Notes under the pieces: generated by a model | The model's database searches: none | What the model saw: the letters and a program-made list of their open reading frames with translations, nothing else | Told to the model about the DNA's origin: nothing | Assembly (NCBI GenBank): GCA_902797305.1 | Contig: CADBSK010000041.1 | Location: 1 to 58,577 of the forward strand | Reading direction: 5' to 3' | Length of the DNA: 58,577 bases | DNA from: an uncultured Spirochaetaceae bacterium | GTDB lineage: Bacteria; Spirochaetota; Spirochaetia; Treponematales; Treponemataceae | Translations under genes and position numbers: made by a program | Shown: piece by piece, positions 1-10,000 of the stretch | Layout of the letters: every line of letters begins with the position of its first letter | How positions within the stretch are numbered: position 1 is the stretch's first letter

Positions 1-86
1 GCAGCACAAAACGAGTGTTTTTGTAAGCCAGTTTGCTCCTTCGCGCCATTTTTGATACAAAGTCAAATATAATGCGTTTGCCCTGA
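1..86. repeat. Left copy of 86-bp inverted repeat at window ends
   Basis: Bases 1-86 are the reverse complement of 58421-58506 with one mismatch (G at 17 against T). The copy contains a TATAAT at 68-73 but no good -35 at the right distance. It lies directly upstream of rqcH. It could be a dispersed intergenic repeat at which an assembly contig ended; what lies further left is not visible. Confidence 0.85.
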
Positions 87-115
87 TATACATAAAACGA
101 AAGCGGAATAAAAAT

Positions 116-1534
116 ATGTCATTAAATTGCAATGAAATTAACAGAGTTTTACAGGAGCTTGATATTCAGGGTTATTTCATTCAGGATATAATCCAGCCTG
201 GGTACGACACACTGGCACTCTATACCTACGGAAACGGAAATGCAAAAACGGTTTTGATTTGCACAGCCCAAAACTCCTGTAGAATCAATGAAACCCGAAG
301 AAAAATTGTTAAAAACGATAAACCTCTTAGATTTATGGAATTTTTAAGGTCTCATATCAAAGGTGCAAAAATAGAAAAAATTGAACAAATCGATTTAATG
401 AGAATTATCCGTATGGATTTAGCTCACGGAGACGAATTATATACAATGTACATTCGTCTCTGGTCCAGCGCCGCAAACATAATAATATGTGACAGACAGA
501 ATAAAATTCTCGATACCATGTTCCGGCGGCCAGCAAAAGGAGAAATTACAGGAGGAACTTTTTCTATTCCAGAACCTGATCCTGCTAAAAGTCAGAGAGT
601 ATTTCCTGTAAGAGAATTTGAAGAATACAAAGAATATTCGTACAATCAGCGTGTTGACCTATGGTACAGCGAACACGCAGAGACTCTTAGTAGAGAAGCA
701 CTGCTTGCTCAGGCAGAAAAATGGTATGTTTCAACAAAAAGCAAGATGCAGGCGGCCTTAAACAGGCTTATACAAAAACAAAAAGATTTTGAAAACTCAG
801 AACAGTTAAAACATCAGGGAGATTTAATTCTTAGTTACGGCTATCTCATAAAACCAGATTCAAAGTTTTTAGAATGCGAAGATTATACCACAGGAAAAAC
901 CGTTCAAATTTTAATTGATCCTGAAAAATCTGCACATGAAAACGCTGCAATATATTATGAAAATTACAAAAAAGCTCAGTCAGGTTCCCAATCAATTGTA
1001 CACGATATTGAATTATCAAAAAAACAACTGGAAAAATTAGAGAAAAAATATACTGAAATTGTCAACGAACCAAATCCAGTTAAAATCGAACAGCTTTTAA
1101 GAAAAGACACAACCCCTAAACAACAAAAAAAGAAGTCCCATCCCGGATTAGATTATACAGTTGACGGCTGGTACATTCTTGTTGGACGGGATGCAAACGA
1201 AAATGACGAACTACTGCGTCATCATGTAAAAGGAAGTGATTTGTGGCTGCATACAAGAGATTTTCCAGGTGGCTATGTCTTTATCAAAGCAAGAAAAGAC
1301 AAAACCGTTCCACTAGAAATCCTCTTAGATGCAGCAAACTTAGCAGTTTATTACTCAAAAGCACGGAACAGTGGTAAAACCGACTTGTATTATACTTATG
1401 TAAAATACCTTAGACGCGCAAAAGACGGACCAAAAGGTCTGGTTTTACCAACTCACGAAAAAAATCTTTGCATTACTCCAGATAAAGCAAGACTAGACAA
1501 ACTTGAATCCCTTAAACTGGAGCAGGAAGATTAG
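116..1534 (+). CDS. rqcH: NFACT family protein, RqcH-like (ribosome quality control)
   Basis: The protein has 472 residues. The N-terminal third has the NFACT-N pattern of basic and aromatic strands (around residues 40-130, ending RLWSSAANIIICD). The middle (about 200-330) is helical and coiled. The C-terminal part (about 345-450) is a typical NFACT-R/DUF814 domain with VDGWYILVGRDANEND and SDLWLHTRDFPGGYVFIK. In bacteria this family binds stalled 50S-peptidyl-tRNA complexes and directs alanine tailing; older annotations call it fibronectin-binding. It is shorter than firmicute RqcH (about 570 residues), so the helical insert is reduced. The ATG at 116 has no clear Shine-Dalgarno. The stop overlaps that of the convergent helicase by 4 bp. 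Family assignment is firm; the tailing role is inferred from homologues. Confidence 0.85.
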   Translation: MSLNCNEINRVLQELDIQGYFIQDIIQPGYDTLALYTYGNGNAKTVLICTAQNSCRINETRRKIVKNDKPLRFMEFLRSHIKGAKIEKIEQIDLMRIIRMDLAHGDELYTMYIRLWSSAANIIICDRQNKILDTMFRRPAKGEITGGTFSIPEPDPAKSQRVFPVREFEEYKEYSYNQRVDLWYSEHAETLSREALLAQAEKWYVSTKSKMQAALNRLIQKQKDFENSEQLKHQGDLILSYGYLIKPDSKFLECEDYTTGKTVQILIDPEKSAHENAAIYYENYKKAQSGSQSIVHDIELSKKQLEKLEKKYTEIVNEPNPVKIEQLLRKDTTPKQQKKKSHPGLDYTVDGWYILVGRDANENDELLRHHVKGSDLWLHTRDFPGGYVFIKARKDKTVPLEILLDAANLAVYYSKARNSGKTDLYYTYVKYLRRAKDGPKGLVLPTHEKNLCITPDKARLDKLESLKLEQED

Positions 1535-3609
1535 AAGCGTTCCGCTTTTGTTTTCTTTTGTTTATACAAACCTGCACTACCGGCTCTTGGACTGCGTTCT
1601 GTCTGTACATGTACATTTGGACGATTTTTGCCTTTAGAAAAGTCTTTTCGCGAACCAAAACCCTTTTTATCTGAGTGTTCTCGTTTAGAACCATTCTCAG
1701 AGAACCCACCATCTCTAAAGCCCCGTTCTTTAAACGAGCGTTTTTTACCGCCTCTACCTCTTGAACCAAATCCTGAATCAGAAAAATCGCCTTCTTTTAC
1801 ATCAACATGCATATGAGGAATATTTCTATTTGATTTTGCCAGTTCAAGAGCTTTTTTTGCAGCTTCTTTTGGTAAACTTACAAGAGTAAAGTTTGTACTG
1901 ATATCGATACGGTCTACCATTCTGCCAGGAATACGAAGCATTTTACTAAAGTAATCTGCCATAGCTTTTGGATTATAACCGTCACGACGACCGAGCTGTA
2001 CATAAAGTCTAACCTGGTTAGAAAGATTTCCGTGCTGTTGAATTCTACCGTATCTTGATTTATCAAGAGTGTTTCCATACATAACAGAAAGAACCCCGGC
2101 CAGAACTTCCTGTGGGTCGTTATTTTGACAAAGTTCCTGTGCCATCTGTTTAAACTGAGAAGGAACTGCCTTCAATGTAGAAGAAGTTTCAGCACTAGAA
2201 GGTAATTCTGTATCAGAATCGACTTTTTTAGAAGAAGTTGTTGCCGTCTCTGTAGCAGTTTCTGTTTCAGCACTAGTTTCAACGCCAGAAGGATCTTCAA
2301 CACCAGGACCAGTTTCTGTATCGACAACTTTAACTTTAGAAGGGACTATACCCAACTTCTGCTTTAATTCGTCAAAAAGACGATCTTTTTTTACAGCAAG
2401 AACCTGTTCTACAGTTGGAATTGATTCTTCTTTCATCTCGCCTTTACTTGCTTTTGCAACTGCCCGGCGAAGGAATCCAAGTTTTCTGGTTTCCTGTGGA
2501 GCTACAAAAGTAACAGCTGTTCCCTGACTACCAGCTCGACCTGTACGACCAATTCTGTGAACATAAGTTGCACCATCAAATGGCAGAGAATAATTAACTA
2601 CATGTGTAAGACCAGAAATATCAATACCACGAGCAGCAACATCGGTTGCAACAAGAATTCTTGTTTTTTTACTTCTGAATCTTGCAAGAATTTTTTCGCG
2701 CTGACTCTGTGCAATATCTCCATGAAGCGCTGCAGCCTCATAACCTTTTTCATCAAGGGCGCGGCTAACATGGTCAGCATCCATCTTAGTTTGTGTAAAT
2801 ACAACCCCATAAAAATCAGGAGAAATATCGATTAATCTGACAAGAGCTTCTATTTTATCACTTTCACGTACAATCCAGAATTTCTGGTCAATTAAAAGAG
2901 GTTCATCGATTACCCCTTCTTCTTCGACAATCTCGTAATCACCCATAAATTTTCCGGCAATTTTTAAGATTGGTTCTGGCATAGTTGCACTGAATAGCAA
3001 AATGCGGGCATCTGGATTAGCCTGGGCAAAAATCGCTTCGATATCTTCGATAAAGCCCATATCGAGCATCTGATCGCCTTCATCAAGAATAAAATAGTCA
3101 ATTTTGCTGATATCAAGTGTCTTACGCTCAAGATGATCCTGAATACGACCAGGAGTACCAACAACTATTTCTGTACCGCGCTTTAAGTCTTTGATTTGTG
3201 TTGCATAAGAAGCTCCACCATAAAGAACACAAGTATGAGGTCCTTTTCCTTCTGTAAAGGATTGCATCTCAGTACATGTCTGAATTGCAAGTTCACGAGT
3301 TGGCTCAAGAACCAGAGCTCTAACAACACCTTTTGTTCCCTGACTAACCTTCTGTATAATCGGTAGTCCAAATGCGGCAGTTTTTCCGGTACCAGTGCGA
3401 GCTCTTGCAATTATATTTGAATCTCCGGTTAACAAACGCGGTATAGCAAGAACTTGAATTGGGGAAGGTACTTTAAAACCTTTTCTTTCTACAGCTTTTA
3501 ATGTGTTTTCATCCAAACCTAAATCTGCAAAAGAAATTTCTGCATTATTATCAGTCTGGTCCTCTCCCATTGGAACGATTTCATCGTCCATAATCTGATT
3601 ATTTTCCAT
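1531..3609 (-). CDS. DEAD-box ATP-dependent RNA helicase with DbpA-like RNA-binding domain
   Basis: The protein has 692 residues. Helicase core motifs appear in order: Q motif near 50, ARTGTGKT (70-77), PTRELA, TPGRI, motif II at 176-179, SAT at 207-209, then ATDVAARGIDI and HRIGRTGRAG. Motif II reads DEGD, not DEAD, and the usual following DE is DQ. A low-complexity Ser/Thr/Glu linker follows, then a DbpA-type RNA-binding domain (about 540-610, VRLYVQLGRRDGYNPKAM) and a Gly/Arg/Lys/Ser-rich basic tail. Such proteins remodel rRNA or mRNA structure in ribosome assembly and cold adaptation. GAGG lies upstream of the start and the leader is about 75 nt. CsdA/DeaD-like function is the best guess. 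Confidence 0.93.
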   Translation of the reverse strand: MENNQIMDDEIVPMGEDQTDNNAEISFADLGLDENTLKAVERKGFKVPSPIQVLAIPRLLTGDSNIIARARTGTGKTAAFGLPIIQKVSQGTKGVVRALVLEPTRELAIQTCTEMQSFTEGKGPHTCVLYGGASYATQIKDLKRGTEIVVGTPGRIQDHLERKTLDISKIDYFILDEGDQMLDMGFIEDIEAIFAQANPDARILLFSATMPEPILKIAGKFMGDYEIVEEEGVIDEPLLIDQKFWIVRESDKIEALVRLIDISPDFYGVVFTQTKMDADHVSRALDEKGYEAAALHGDIAQSQREKILARFRSKKTRILVATDVAARGIDISGLTHVVNYSLPFDGATYVHRIGRTGRAGSQGTAVTFVAPQETRKLGFLRRAVAKASKGEMKEESIPTVEQVLAVKKDRLFDELKQKLGIVPSKVKVVDTETGPGVEDPSGVETSAETETATETATTSSKKVDSDTELPSSAETSSTLKAVPSQFKQMAQELCQNNDPQEVLAGVLSVMYGNTLDKSRYGRIQQHGNLSNQVRLYVQLGRRDGYNPKAMADYFSKMLRIPGRMVDRIDISTNFTLVSLPKEAAKKALELAKSNRNIPHMHVDVKEGDFSDSGFGSRGRGGKKRSFKERGFRDGGFSENGSKREHSDKKGFGSRKDFSKGKNRPNVHVQTERSPRAGSAGLYKQKKTKAERF

Positions 3610-3692
3610 GTTTCCTCAAAACTCAAAGACACAGCACCTTTGAATCTCGCCAACATTATCAGGGGCCACATCTTTATTAAAAATATTTCTCT

Positions 3693-3721
3693 ATCTTATT
3701 AGATTTTGGATAATTAAACAA
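3693..3721 (-). promoter_or_regulatory. Possible sigma70 promoter of the DEAD-box helicase
   Basis: On the minus strand TTGTTT (3721-3716), a 17-bp spacer and TAAGAT (3698-3693) give a leader of roughly 77 nt before the helicase ATG, which has a GAGG ribosome-binding site. The hexamers are only moderate. Confidence 0.4.
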
Positions 3722-3726
3722 GCAAT

Positions 3727-3755
3727 TTGATTTTAAGGTGTTTTTGTGGTATAAT
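3727..3755 (+). promoter_or_regulatory. carD promoter, start-proximal (predicts leaderless mRNA)
   Basis: TTGATT (3727-3732), a 17-bp spacer and TATAAT (3750-3755) form a near-consensus promoter, with an extended TG at 3747-3748. The carD ATG begins 8 nt after the -10, which is where transcription should start, so the message should have essentially no leader. No Shine-Dalgarno is present. Confidence 0.75.
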
Positions 3756-3763
3756 AATCTAAT

Positions 3764-4444
3764 ATGAATGATACAAAATTTGCTATCGACCAACAAATCG
3801 TTTACCCAAGTCAGGGTGTTGGTAAGATTCTTGAAATCTTTGAAAAAGATTTTAGAGGCACAGTTCTTCTTTACTACCGAATTTACATTGAAGCATCTGA
3901 TATGGTAGTTTTAGTGCCTGTAAATAAAGCCGAAGAACTGGGAATTCGTGCTGTCGTTACTGCTGAAGAAGCTGAAAAAGCACTTAATTCTCTTTCAGAT
4001 GATTTTGAACCTATAACATCTGACTGGAAATTACGCTACCAGCAGAACTTAGATCTTCTTAAAAAAGGAACAATTGCAGATATCGCCGCTATTGTACGTT
4101 GTTTATACAATCGTAGTAAAGTTAAAGAACTACCTATTCTTGAACGCAAACTTTATGACTCTGCAAAAAAACTTTTGACCGACGAAATTTCTATTGCAAT
4201 GGGTATCGCAGAAAAAGAAGTTGAAAGCCAGATTCACCTTAAACTCGAGCCGCCAGGAGCAACTCCAAAAGTTAAGCACATCATTGACGAATATGACGAT
4301 GAAGATGACGACTTAATGGACGATGTTTCACCTAAAAAACGCAGCCGTGACGACGATGATGATGATGACGAAGAAGACGAAAAAGATTCAGATGATTCAT
4401 CAGACGACAACGACGACTTTGAAGACGACGGTGATGACTTTTAA
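3764..4444 (+). CDS. carD: CarD family transcriptional regulator with long acidic tail
   Basis: The protein has 226 residues. The N-terminal 60-70 residues form the CarD/TRCF RNA-polymerase-interaction domain (FAIDQQIVYPSQGVGKI, then VPVNKAEELGIR). A helical domain (about 75-160) follows, of the type that contacts the upstream edge of the transcription bubble. CarD proteins bind the RNA polymerase beta subunit and stabilise open complexes, notably at rRNA promoters. The last 55 or so residues are almost all Asp, Glu and Ser (about 175-226), an unusual tail for the family. The ATG sits 8 nt after a strong -10 box. The end of the gene overlaps the start of ispDF by 11 nt, implying coupled expression. 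Confidence 0.9.
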   Translation: MNDTKFAIDQQIVYPSQGVGKILEIFEKDFRGTVLLYYRIYIEASDMVVLVPVNKAEELGIRAVVTAEEAEKALNSLSDDFEPITSDWKLRYQQNLDLLKKGTIADIAAIVRCLYNRSKVKELPILERKLYDSAKKLLTDEISIAMGIAEKEVESQIHLKLEPPGATPKVKHIIDEYDDEDDDLMDDVSPKKRSRDDDDDDDEEDEKDSDDSSDDNDDFEDDGDDF

Positions 4445-5627
4445 TAAAAACATTGCATTAATTCTTACAGCCGCAGGCTCTTCTACAAGAATGGGCCTGG
4501 ACTGTAAAAAAGAGTACCTTCCCCTAGAGGAAGGTACAATTCTTTCTGCAGCACTTAAACCATTTTTGCAGATTTTTACCCCGCAAATCCTTATTGTAAC
4601 TGTACCGCAAGATGATAACGGTCAGGCATTAAAGGCTCTTGAAGCAGATACCTTTATAAAAGAAACAATCAAATCAATTAATATTCATTTTGTGCAGGGT
4701 GGTAACACACGCCAAAGCAGCGTTTATAATGCTCTGGAATACATTGAAAGTTCAAATCTTAATCCAGAAGTTGTTCTCATACATGACGGAGCGAGGCCTT
4801 ATGTATCGCCAGGCGTAATAGAAGAAACAATCAAAAACACAATCAACTACGGCGCTGCAGTTCCAGGCCTTATGCCTGTTGAAACCCAAAAGATTATTGA
4901 TACAGACAATTTTATTACAACACATCTGGAACGAAAATATATGACAGCGGTTCAGACCCCACAAGGCTTTTATTTTGAACCATTGCTTTTAGCTCATAAA
5001 AAAGCTCTTTCTGATAAAAAGGAATACACCGATGATACTGAAATCTGGGGTACATATGTGGGAAAAGTAAAAGTTGTAAATGGAAATCCTGAAAATATAA
5101 AAATAACTTACTCAAAGGATTATTCAAAGGAAGACAAAACAATGAACATAAATACAATCCGCACAGGCCTGGGCTACGACCTTCATCGCCTGGTTCCAGG
5201 AAGAAAATTAATTCTTGGTGGTGTTATTTTTGATTTTGATAAAGGCGAAGATGGTCACAGCGATGGTGATGTACTTTTACACGCAATCACTGATGCCCTT
5301 TTAGGCGCAAGCGGCATGGGAGATATCGGTAGTTACTTTCCACCTGAAGAACCTAAATGGAAGGATGCAAACTCTGTTGAACTTTTACAAACTGTTTGGA
5401 ACGATATTAAAAAGGCTGGGTGGTCTTTAATCAATCTTGATTGCGTTATTAAACTGGAAAAACCTAAATTCCTGTCTCATAGAAACGAAGTTATTAATTC
5501 AATTGCAAAAGCCTTGAACGAGCCAAGTGATAAGATTTTTGTAAAAGCAAAAACGGGGGAAAAATTAGACAGCGTCGGCAATGGCGACGCTGTAGAAGTC
5601 TGGAGTACTTGTTTACTTAGTAAATAA
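4434..5627 (+). CDS. ispDF: Bifunctional IspD-IspF (MEP isoprenoid pathway)
   Basis: The protein has 397 residues from the ATG at 4434. The IspD half (about 1-235) has the nucleotide-binding loop LTAAGSSTRMG and VLIHDGARPYVSP; it makes CDP-methylerythritol. The IspF half (about 240-397) has GLGYDLHRL with the metal-binding D-x-H, and HSDGDVLLHAITDALLGA; it makes the cyclic diphosphate. Fusion of these two non-consecutive steps is known in several bacterial groups. The reading frame stays open upstream, but that part reads the acidic tail of carD out of frame and has no IspD homology. Start 4434 overlaps carD by 11 nt without a Shine-Dalgarno, suggesting translational coupling. The 3' end overlaps the convergent amylase gene by 11 bp. 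Confidence 0.93.
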   Translation: MTFNKNIALILTAAGSSTRMGLDCKKEYLPLEEGTILSAALKPFLQIFTPQILIVTVPQDDNGQALKALEADTFIKETIKSINIHFVQGGNTRQSSVYNALEYIESSNLNPEVVLIHDGARPYVSPGVIEETIKNTINYGAAVPGLMPVETQKIIDTDNFITTHLERKYMTAVQTPQGFYFEPLLLAHKKALSDKKEYTDDTEIWGTYVGKVKVVNGNPENIKITYSKDYSKEDKTMNINTIRTGLGYDLHRLVPGRKLILGGVIFDFDKGEDGHSDGDVLLHAITDALLGASGMGDIGSYFPPEEPKWKDANSVELLQTVWNDIKKAGWSLINLDCVIKLEKPKFLSHRNEVINSIAKALNEPSDKIFVKAKTGEKLDSVGNGDAVEVWSTCLLSK

Positions 5628-7026
5628 CACAAATCTTCTGCTTTGGTAAACGACCTGTTAAAACTCCATCTTGAACTTTGAACTTAACACCATTTGCATG
5701 GTCGATATAAGTTCCATCAGGCAGTCCTATTTTAACACACACTTTTTCTGCACCAGAAGTGTTTGCGTTTATCATCACAAGGCCTTTTTCACCACGCTTG
5801 ATAAACATGGTAGAAGTTGTTTCACCATTAAACATTTCTTCTTCTTTTTCATCAACCATTGCTTTTCTAAAGTTATTGATAGCAACAACTTCAGGGTGCA
5901 TAAACTCGTTATTTCCCATATCACCAATCTTAGAAACTCCAGGAAACTGGGTTGCTTCTGGTCCTTTAGGCCGATTAAAGAATAAAGGAGTACCTTTTGA
6001 ACGAGCACCGATTACTGCCCAACCAGCTCTCAACTGCCAGTTAGTAAGCTTAGCAGAAGCGCCCTGGTTTGCATAAGTGTCGTGGCTTTCTACCCAGGTT
6101 ACAAGATTATCAGGAGTGGGGTGATTCCATTTTTCAAGAGCTTTAACATTTAAGCGACCAAGACGAACGGCCATTCTTAAGTTATCACCATATACAGAAG
6201 CTGTTACCGGGAACATTTTTCCGTATGCATCTTCACGGGCATTTGCCCCCTGTAAAACCTCACCATAAATAAAAAGATTTTCTGCATTGTGAAGCATAAC
6301 ACCATTGATATCTTCTTTACCTGTAAAAATTGGCCAGAAATTATTCTTTTTTGAATAAGGATCTTTTGGATCATCTGGTAAACCAATATGCTTTGCAGTA
6401 TCGTATCTAAATCCATCAACTCCTGAATCAATCAACTCATTAACATAATTCATATAATAAGCCTGGAACAATGGATTTTCGGTATTTACATCAGGAAGTC
6501 CACCCATCTGCGCTGTAGTACATTCAAGACGATTTGCATAATCACGAATACCATGATCATTGTTTTTATGAAATAACTTATCCATTCCGCCGACAGCATC
6601 AATTAAATCCTGACTGATTGCCTTAATTCTTGGAGTTGTATGATTAGGAAGTACATCTACAATAACGGCGATTCCAAGTTCATCTGCTTTTTTGCACATC
6701 GATTTAAATTCTTCACTTGTTCCTAACTGGTAATTTCCTATTTTCCAGTCTGTAGGCTGATAATGATAATACCATTTACCGGTTGTATCATTACTCATAA
6801 AGTTTAGTTCTCCGTAGTCACCTACTACACAAGTATTAACAGGAGATGTCTGTAAAGAAGTAAATCCTGCAGCCTTAATAGCTTCTAGATTTTTTTCGAT
6901 AGTTTTAAATGACCAGCACCAGCAATGTAAAATTGCACCGTCTTTAATTTCCTGTCGTGTTTGAGCAAAAAGCACAGATGAAACTAACATTAACAAGCCA
7001 GTCACCATTACCCTGGATTTTTTCAT
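5617..7026 (-). CDS. Secreted alpha-amylase (GH13)
   Basis: The protein has 469 residues. The ATG at 7026 is preceded by a strong AAGGAGGAG site; an upstream in-frame ATG at 7044 overlaps that site and is unlikely. The signal peptide runs from residue 1 to about 21 (MKKSRVMVTGLLMLVSSVLFA). The four GH13 regions are present: DVLPNH, GFRYDTAKH with the Asp nucleophile, YGEVLQ with the acid/base Glu, and WVESHDT. A small C-terminal beta domain follows. It should hydrolyse alpha-1,4-glucans such as starch in the periplasm or outside the cell, fitting a gut or rumen habitat. It is the last gene of the long minus-strand run, 34 bp after the coiled-coil gene. Confidence 0.9.
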   Translation of the reverse strand: MKKSRVMVTGLLMLVSSVLFAQTRQEIKDGAILHCWCWSFKTIEKNLEAIKAAGFTSLQTSPVNTCVVGDYGELNFMSNDTTGKWYYHYQPTDWKIGNYQLGTSEEFKSMCKKADELGIAVIVDVLPNHTTPRIKAISQDLIDAVGGMDKLFHKNNDHGIRDYANRLECTTAQMGGLPDVNTENPLFQAYYMNYVNELIDSGVDGFRYDTAKHIGLPDDPKDPYSKKNNFWPIFTGKEDINGVMLHNAENLFIYGEVLQGANAREDAYGKMFPVTASVYGDNLRMAVRLGRLNVKALEKWNHPTPDNLVTWVESHDTYANQGASAKLTNWQLRAGWAVIGARSKGTPLFFNRPKGPEATQFPGVSKIGDMGNNEFMHPEVVAINNFRKAMVDEKEEEMFNGETTSTMFIKRGEKGLVMINANTSGAEKVCVKIGLPDGTYIDHANGVKFKVQDGVLTGRLPKQKICVIY

Positions 7027-7060
7027 AGGCTCCTCCTTAATCATACTCCTACAACATCAT

Positions 7061-10000
7061 TTAATACGCAGATGTCTCCAGAATTAACTCAACGGCATAC
7101 TCAGGAATCTTTAATGCATTTGCAATCTGCTTGTTTGTCCAGCTCTGTCGTTTAAGAACATGCACTTGTTCCCGTACCTGAGGAGTATTAAAGTTCTCTT
7201 CTTGTGTAGGACTTTTTTTATTTTGTGCATCACTTACAGCTTTTAAAGCATTGAGCTTATTGTCTATTTCTGTATTAAGAGCCATGAGCCTCTGTTCTGT
7301 TTTACCGATACCACTTCTTTCAGACTTGATATCTTCTATTCCATTCTTTGTTTCTTTGAGTAAAACATCGAGAGAAGCTAATTTTTGTGCTGCATCTCCA
7401 ATTCTAGGAGCATTTTTCATTATTTCATCAACATTATGCTGAACAGATTTAATTTCTTCAGGTAATGTTTCTGACTGACGCTGACAATTTTGCAGACGGG
7501 TTTCGAGACTCTGAAGATTTTCAAATGAAGCATTTATGTCGTTTCTGATTCTTTCAAGAGTTTCATTCTTCTGCTCCAGCTTGTTGTAACTTCCGGTAAC
7601 ACGATTTAATGAATCCTGGAGGTTCTTAACCTGAACTTCTACCTGCTGAATATCATCATAAGTGTTGTTTAAATCAGCCATTTTTTCGTCTATCAAAGCG
7701 CTCGTATTCATCATGTTTTCATAGCGCTTAGAAATGTTATCTACACGAACCTTATCCTGCTCAAAAGCTTCTACTTTCTTTTCTACGTCTTCTTTAATTC
7801 GTAATGCCTGATTGTAGAATCCTGTTAATTCTGCTGCAACAGCCTTGTAATTTTCAAGTTTTGACATATCGTCGTTTAGCAAGTCGAGTTTTGAATCAAG
7901 GGCTTTTTTCATCTGTTCTGCTTTTTCGTAAACAGAAATCTGTGTGCGGATGTTCTGCAATTCTTTTGCAAGTTCACTCATCTGAGTTTGCATATTATTT
8001 GCATCGTCCTGCATACGCATAACAAGTGCAGCCTGATTATTCTTGTTTTCTTCAGAAATGGACTGAACTTCGTTTCTCAGTTCCTGCAAAGTACGACTTG
8101 CATCAGCATTCTGAGTTCTTACCCGTTCTTCTGTTTCCTGTAACATCTGTGCATACATGGATTCAAGCTGCTCAAGAATTTCTTTTGAACGGCTTTCGTA
8201 AGAAACTACGGAATCCTGAACATTTGTGTTAAGCTCTTTAACCTTGTGGGTTGTTGTATCCATAAACTGCTGATATTCGTTTTGAATGTAGCTTTCTGCA
8301 TCTTCGACTTTATTTTTTGCCTGTGCCTGAAGATTATCCAGCTGGTCTTTAAATAGAACTCTGCTTTCTTCAAACTGATGTCTGATTTTTTCTTTCCAGG
8401 CATTAAATTCACCGATAGCACTGTCGATTGTAGAGGAACTTGTTTCCTGTCGGTTAACAACCCCTTCTTCAAATGCCTTAAGATCTTCCAGAAGCTGAGT
8501 CTGAACTTTTGCAATCTGTTCATCAAAGTTCTTTTTAGACTTATCAAGAGAAGCATTAAGTTGTTCATCAGATTTTTTGCTTACATCGTCAACTTTTTCG
8601 TTCATGTCAGAAGAGAAGTTTGTAATGAGAGTACGAATTTCTGCAATTTGAGCCTGAACATTCTTCTGAGTGTCTTCAATATTTTTTTCTACTCTTTGAG
8701 TGTGTTCTTCATTCTTTTCGATAATTACGGCAAGTTTTGCCTTTAATTCTTCGTTGTAAGAATTTTCTATATCCCGTCGGTCTTCAGAATATTCGTTTGT
8801 AAGAGAAGACAGTTTTGTATCAAAATTGTTTTTCCATTCAACAAGATCTTCGTTAAGTTTTTCGCCTCTAACCTTAAGGTCTCGGTCAAAGTCTTCCTCA
8901 AAAATCTGAAGTTTTTCGCTGACATTTCCAAGAGCAGTCTTTTTAAGCTGTTCAATTTTATTTTCAAGAACTTCAAGATCTGATTCCAACTGATCATTAT
9001 TATTCTTAAGGGACTCAGCAAAGGCTTTTTGTTTTTTATCCTGTTCTTCTGTAAATGAATCAAATTTAGCCAATGTTCTATTAGAAACTTCATCCATTGC
9101 AGCTTTAAGGTTCTTTTCGAGGAAATCAACTTCCCGTCCGCTTGCTTCAAGCTGACTAAGTTTATATTCCATCGATTTTTTATAATCAGAAAGCTGGTCA
9201 TCAAGACTCTCTAGAGCCATAACCTGCTGCTGTTCGCAAGCCTGCTTGATTTTTGCCGCAGACTGTTCCAGTAAGGAAGTCAAATCCTGCATCTTTCCGT
9301 TTGATTCTGAACGGAATTTTTCGATATGGTCTTCTATTATCTTAACTTTTTCGTTAAGTTCTGGTTCAACTTCTTCTACTTTTGCAAAAGCCTTATCACA
9401 TTCGTCTTTTACACGATTAACAGTTTCTTCTGCATTTTTAACGCTATCATTTACATCACGGCTGATTGTTGCAAGAGTATCTGCAAGCTGGGTTTTAACA
9501 ACATCGATTCTGTTCTGTATGTTCTGATCATGTTCATCCATGTTGTTTTTGATTTGTGTAAAGTTCTGTTCCTGTTCGGCTTTTACCTGTTCAAGTTTCT
9601 GCTGGAATGCAGAATCATAACTTTGAATTGCCTGATTTAGGGAATCAACAACCTGCTGATGTTCAGATTTTACCTGCTGCAATTCCTGTTCCATAGAAGA
9701 AACAGTCTGCTCCTGAGCCTGTTTTATCTGAGTAAGTTCCTGAGTCTGATTATCTTTCATTTCAGAAATTGCCTGATTCTGTGTCTCCCTAATCTGATTG
9801 ATTGCCAGTGACTGCTCGTTCTGGATATCTTTTAGAGACTGTTCCTGATTCTGTCGCATCTCCTGCAATCGTACAGACAAATCGGAATCGTAATTCTGAA
9901 CATCCTGCTGAGCCTGTGCAAAGGAATCCTGTAATTCCTGGCGAAGATTTTCAATCTGACCACGATATTCCTGACCAAGGGCATCAATCTTCTGAGTAAT

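Noticed and set aside
4323..4433. Upstream extension of ispDF to an ATG at 4323
   Set aside because: The added residues are the carD acidic repeat read in another frame and have no IspD similarity.
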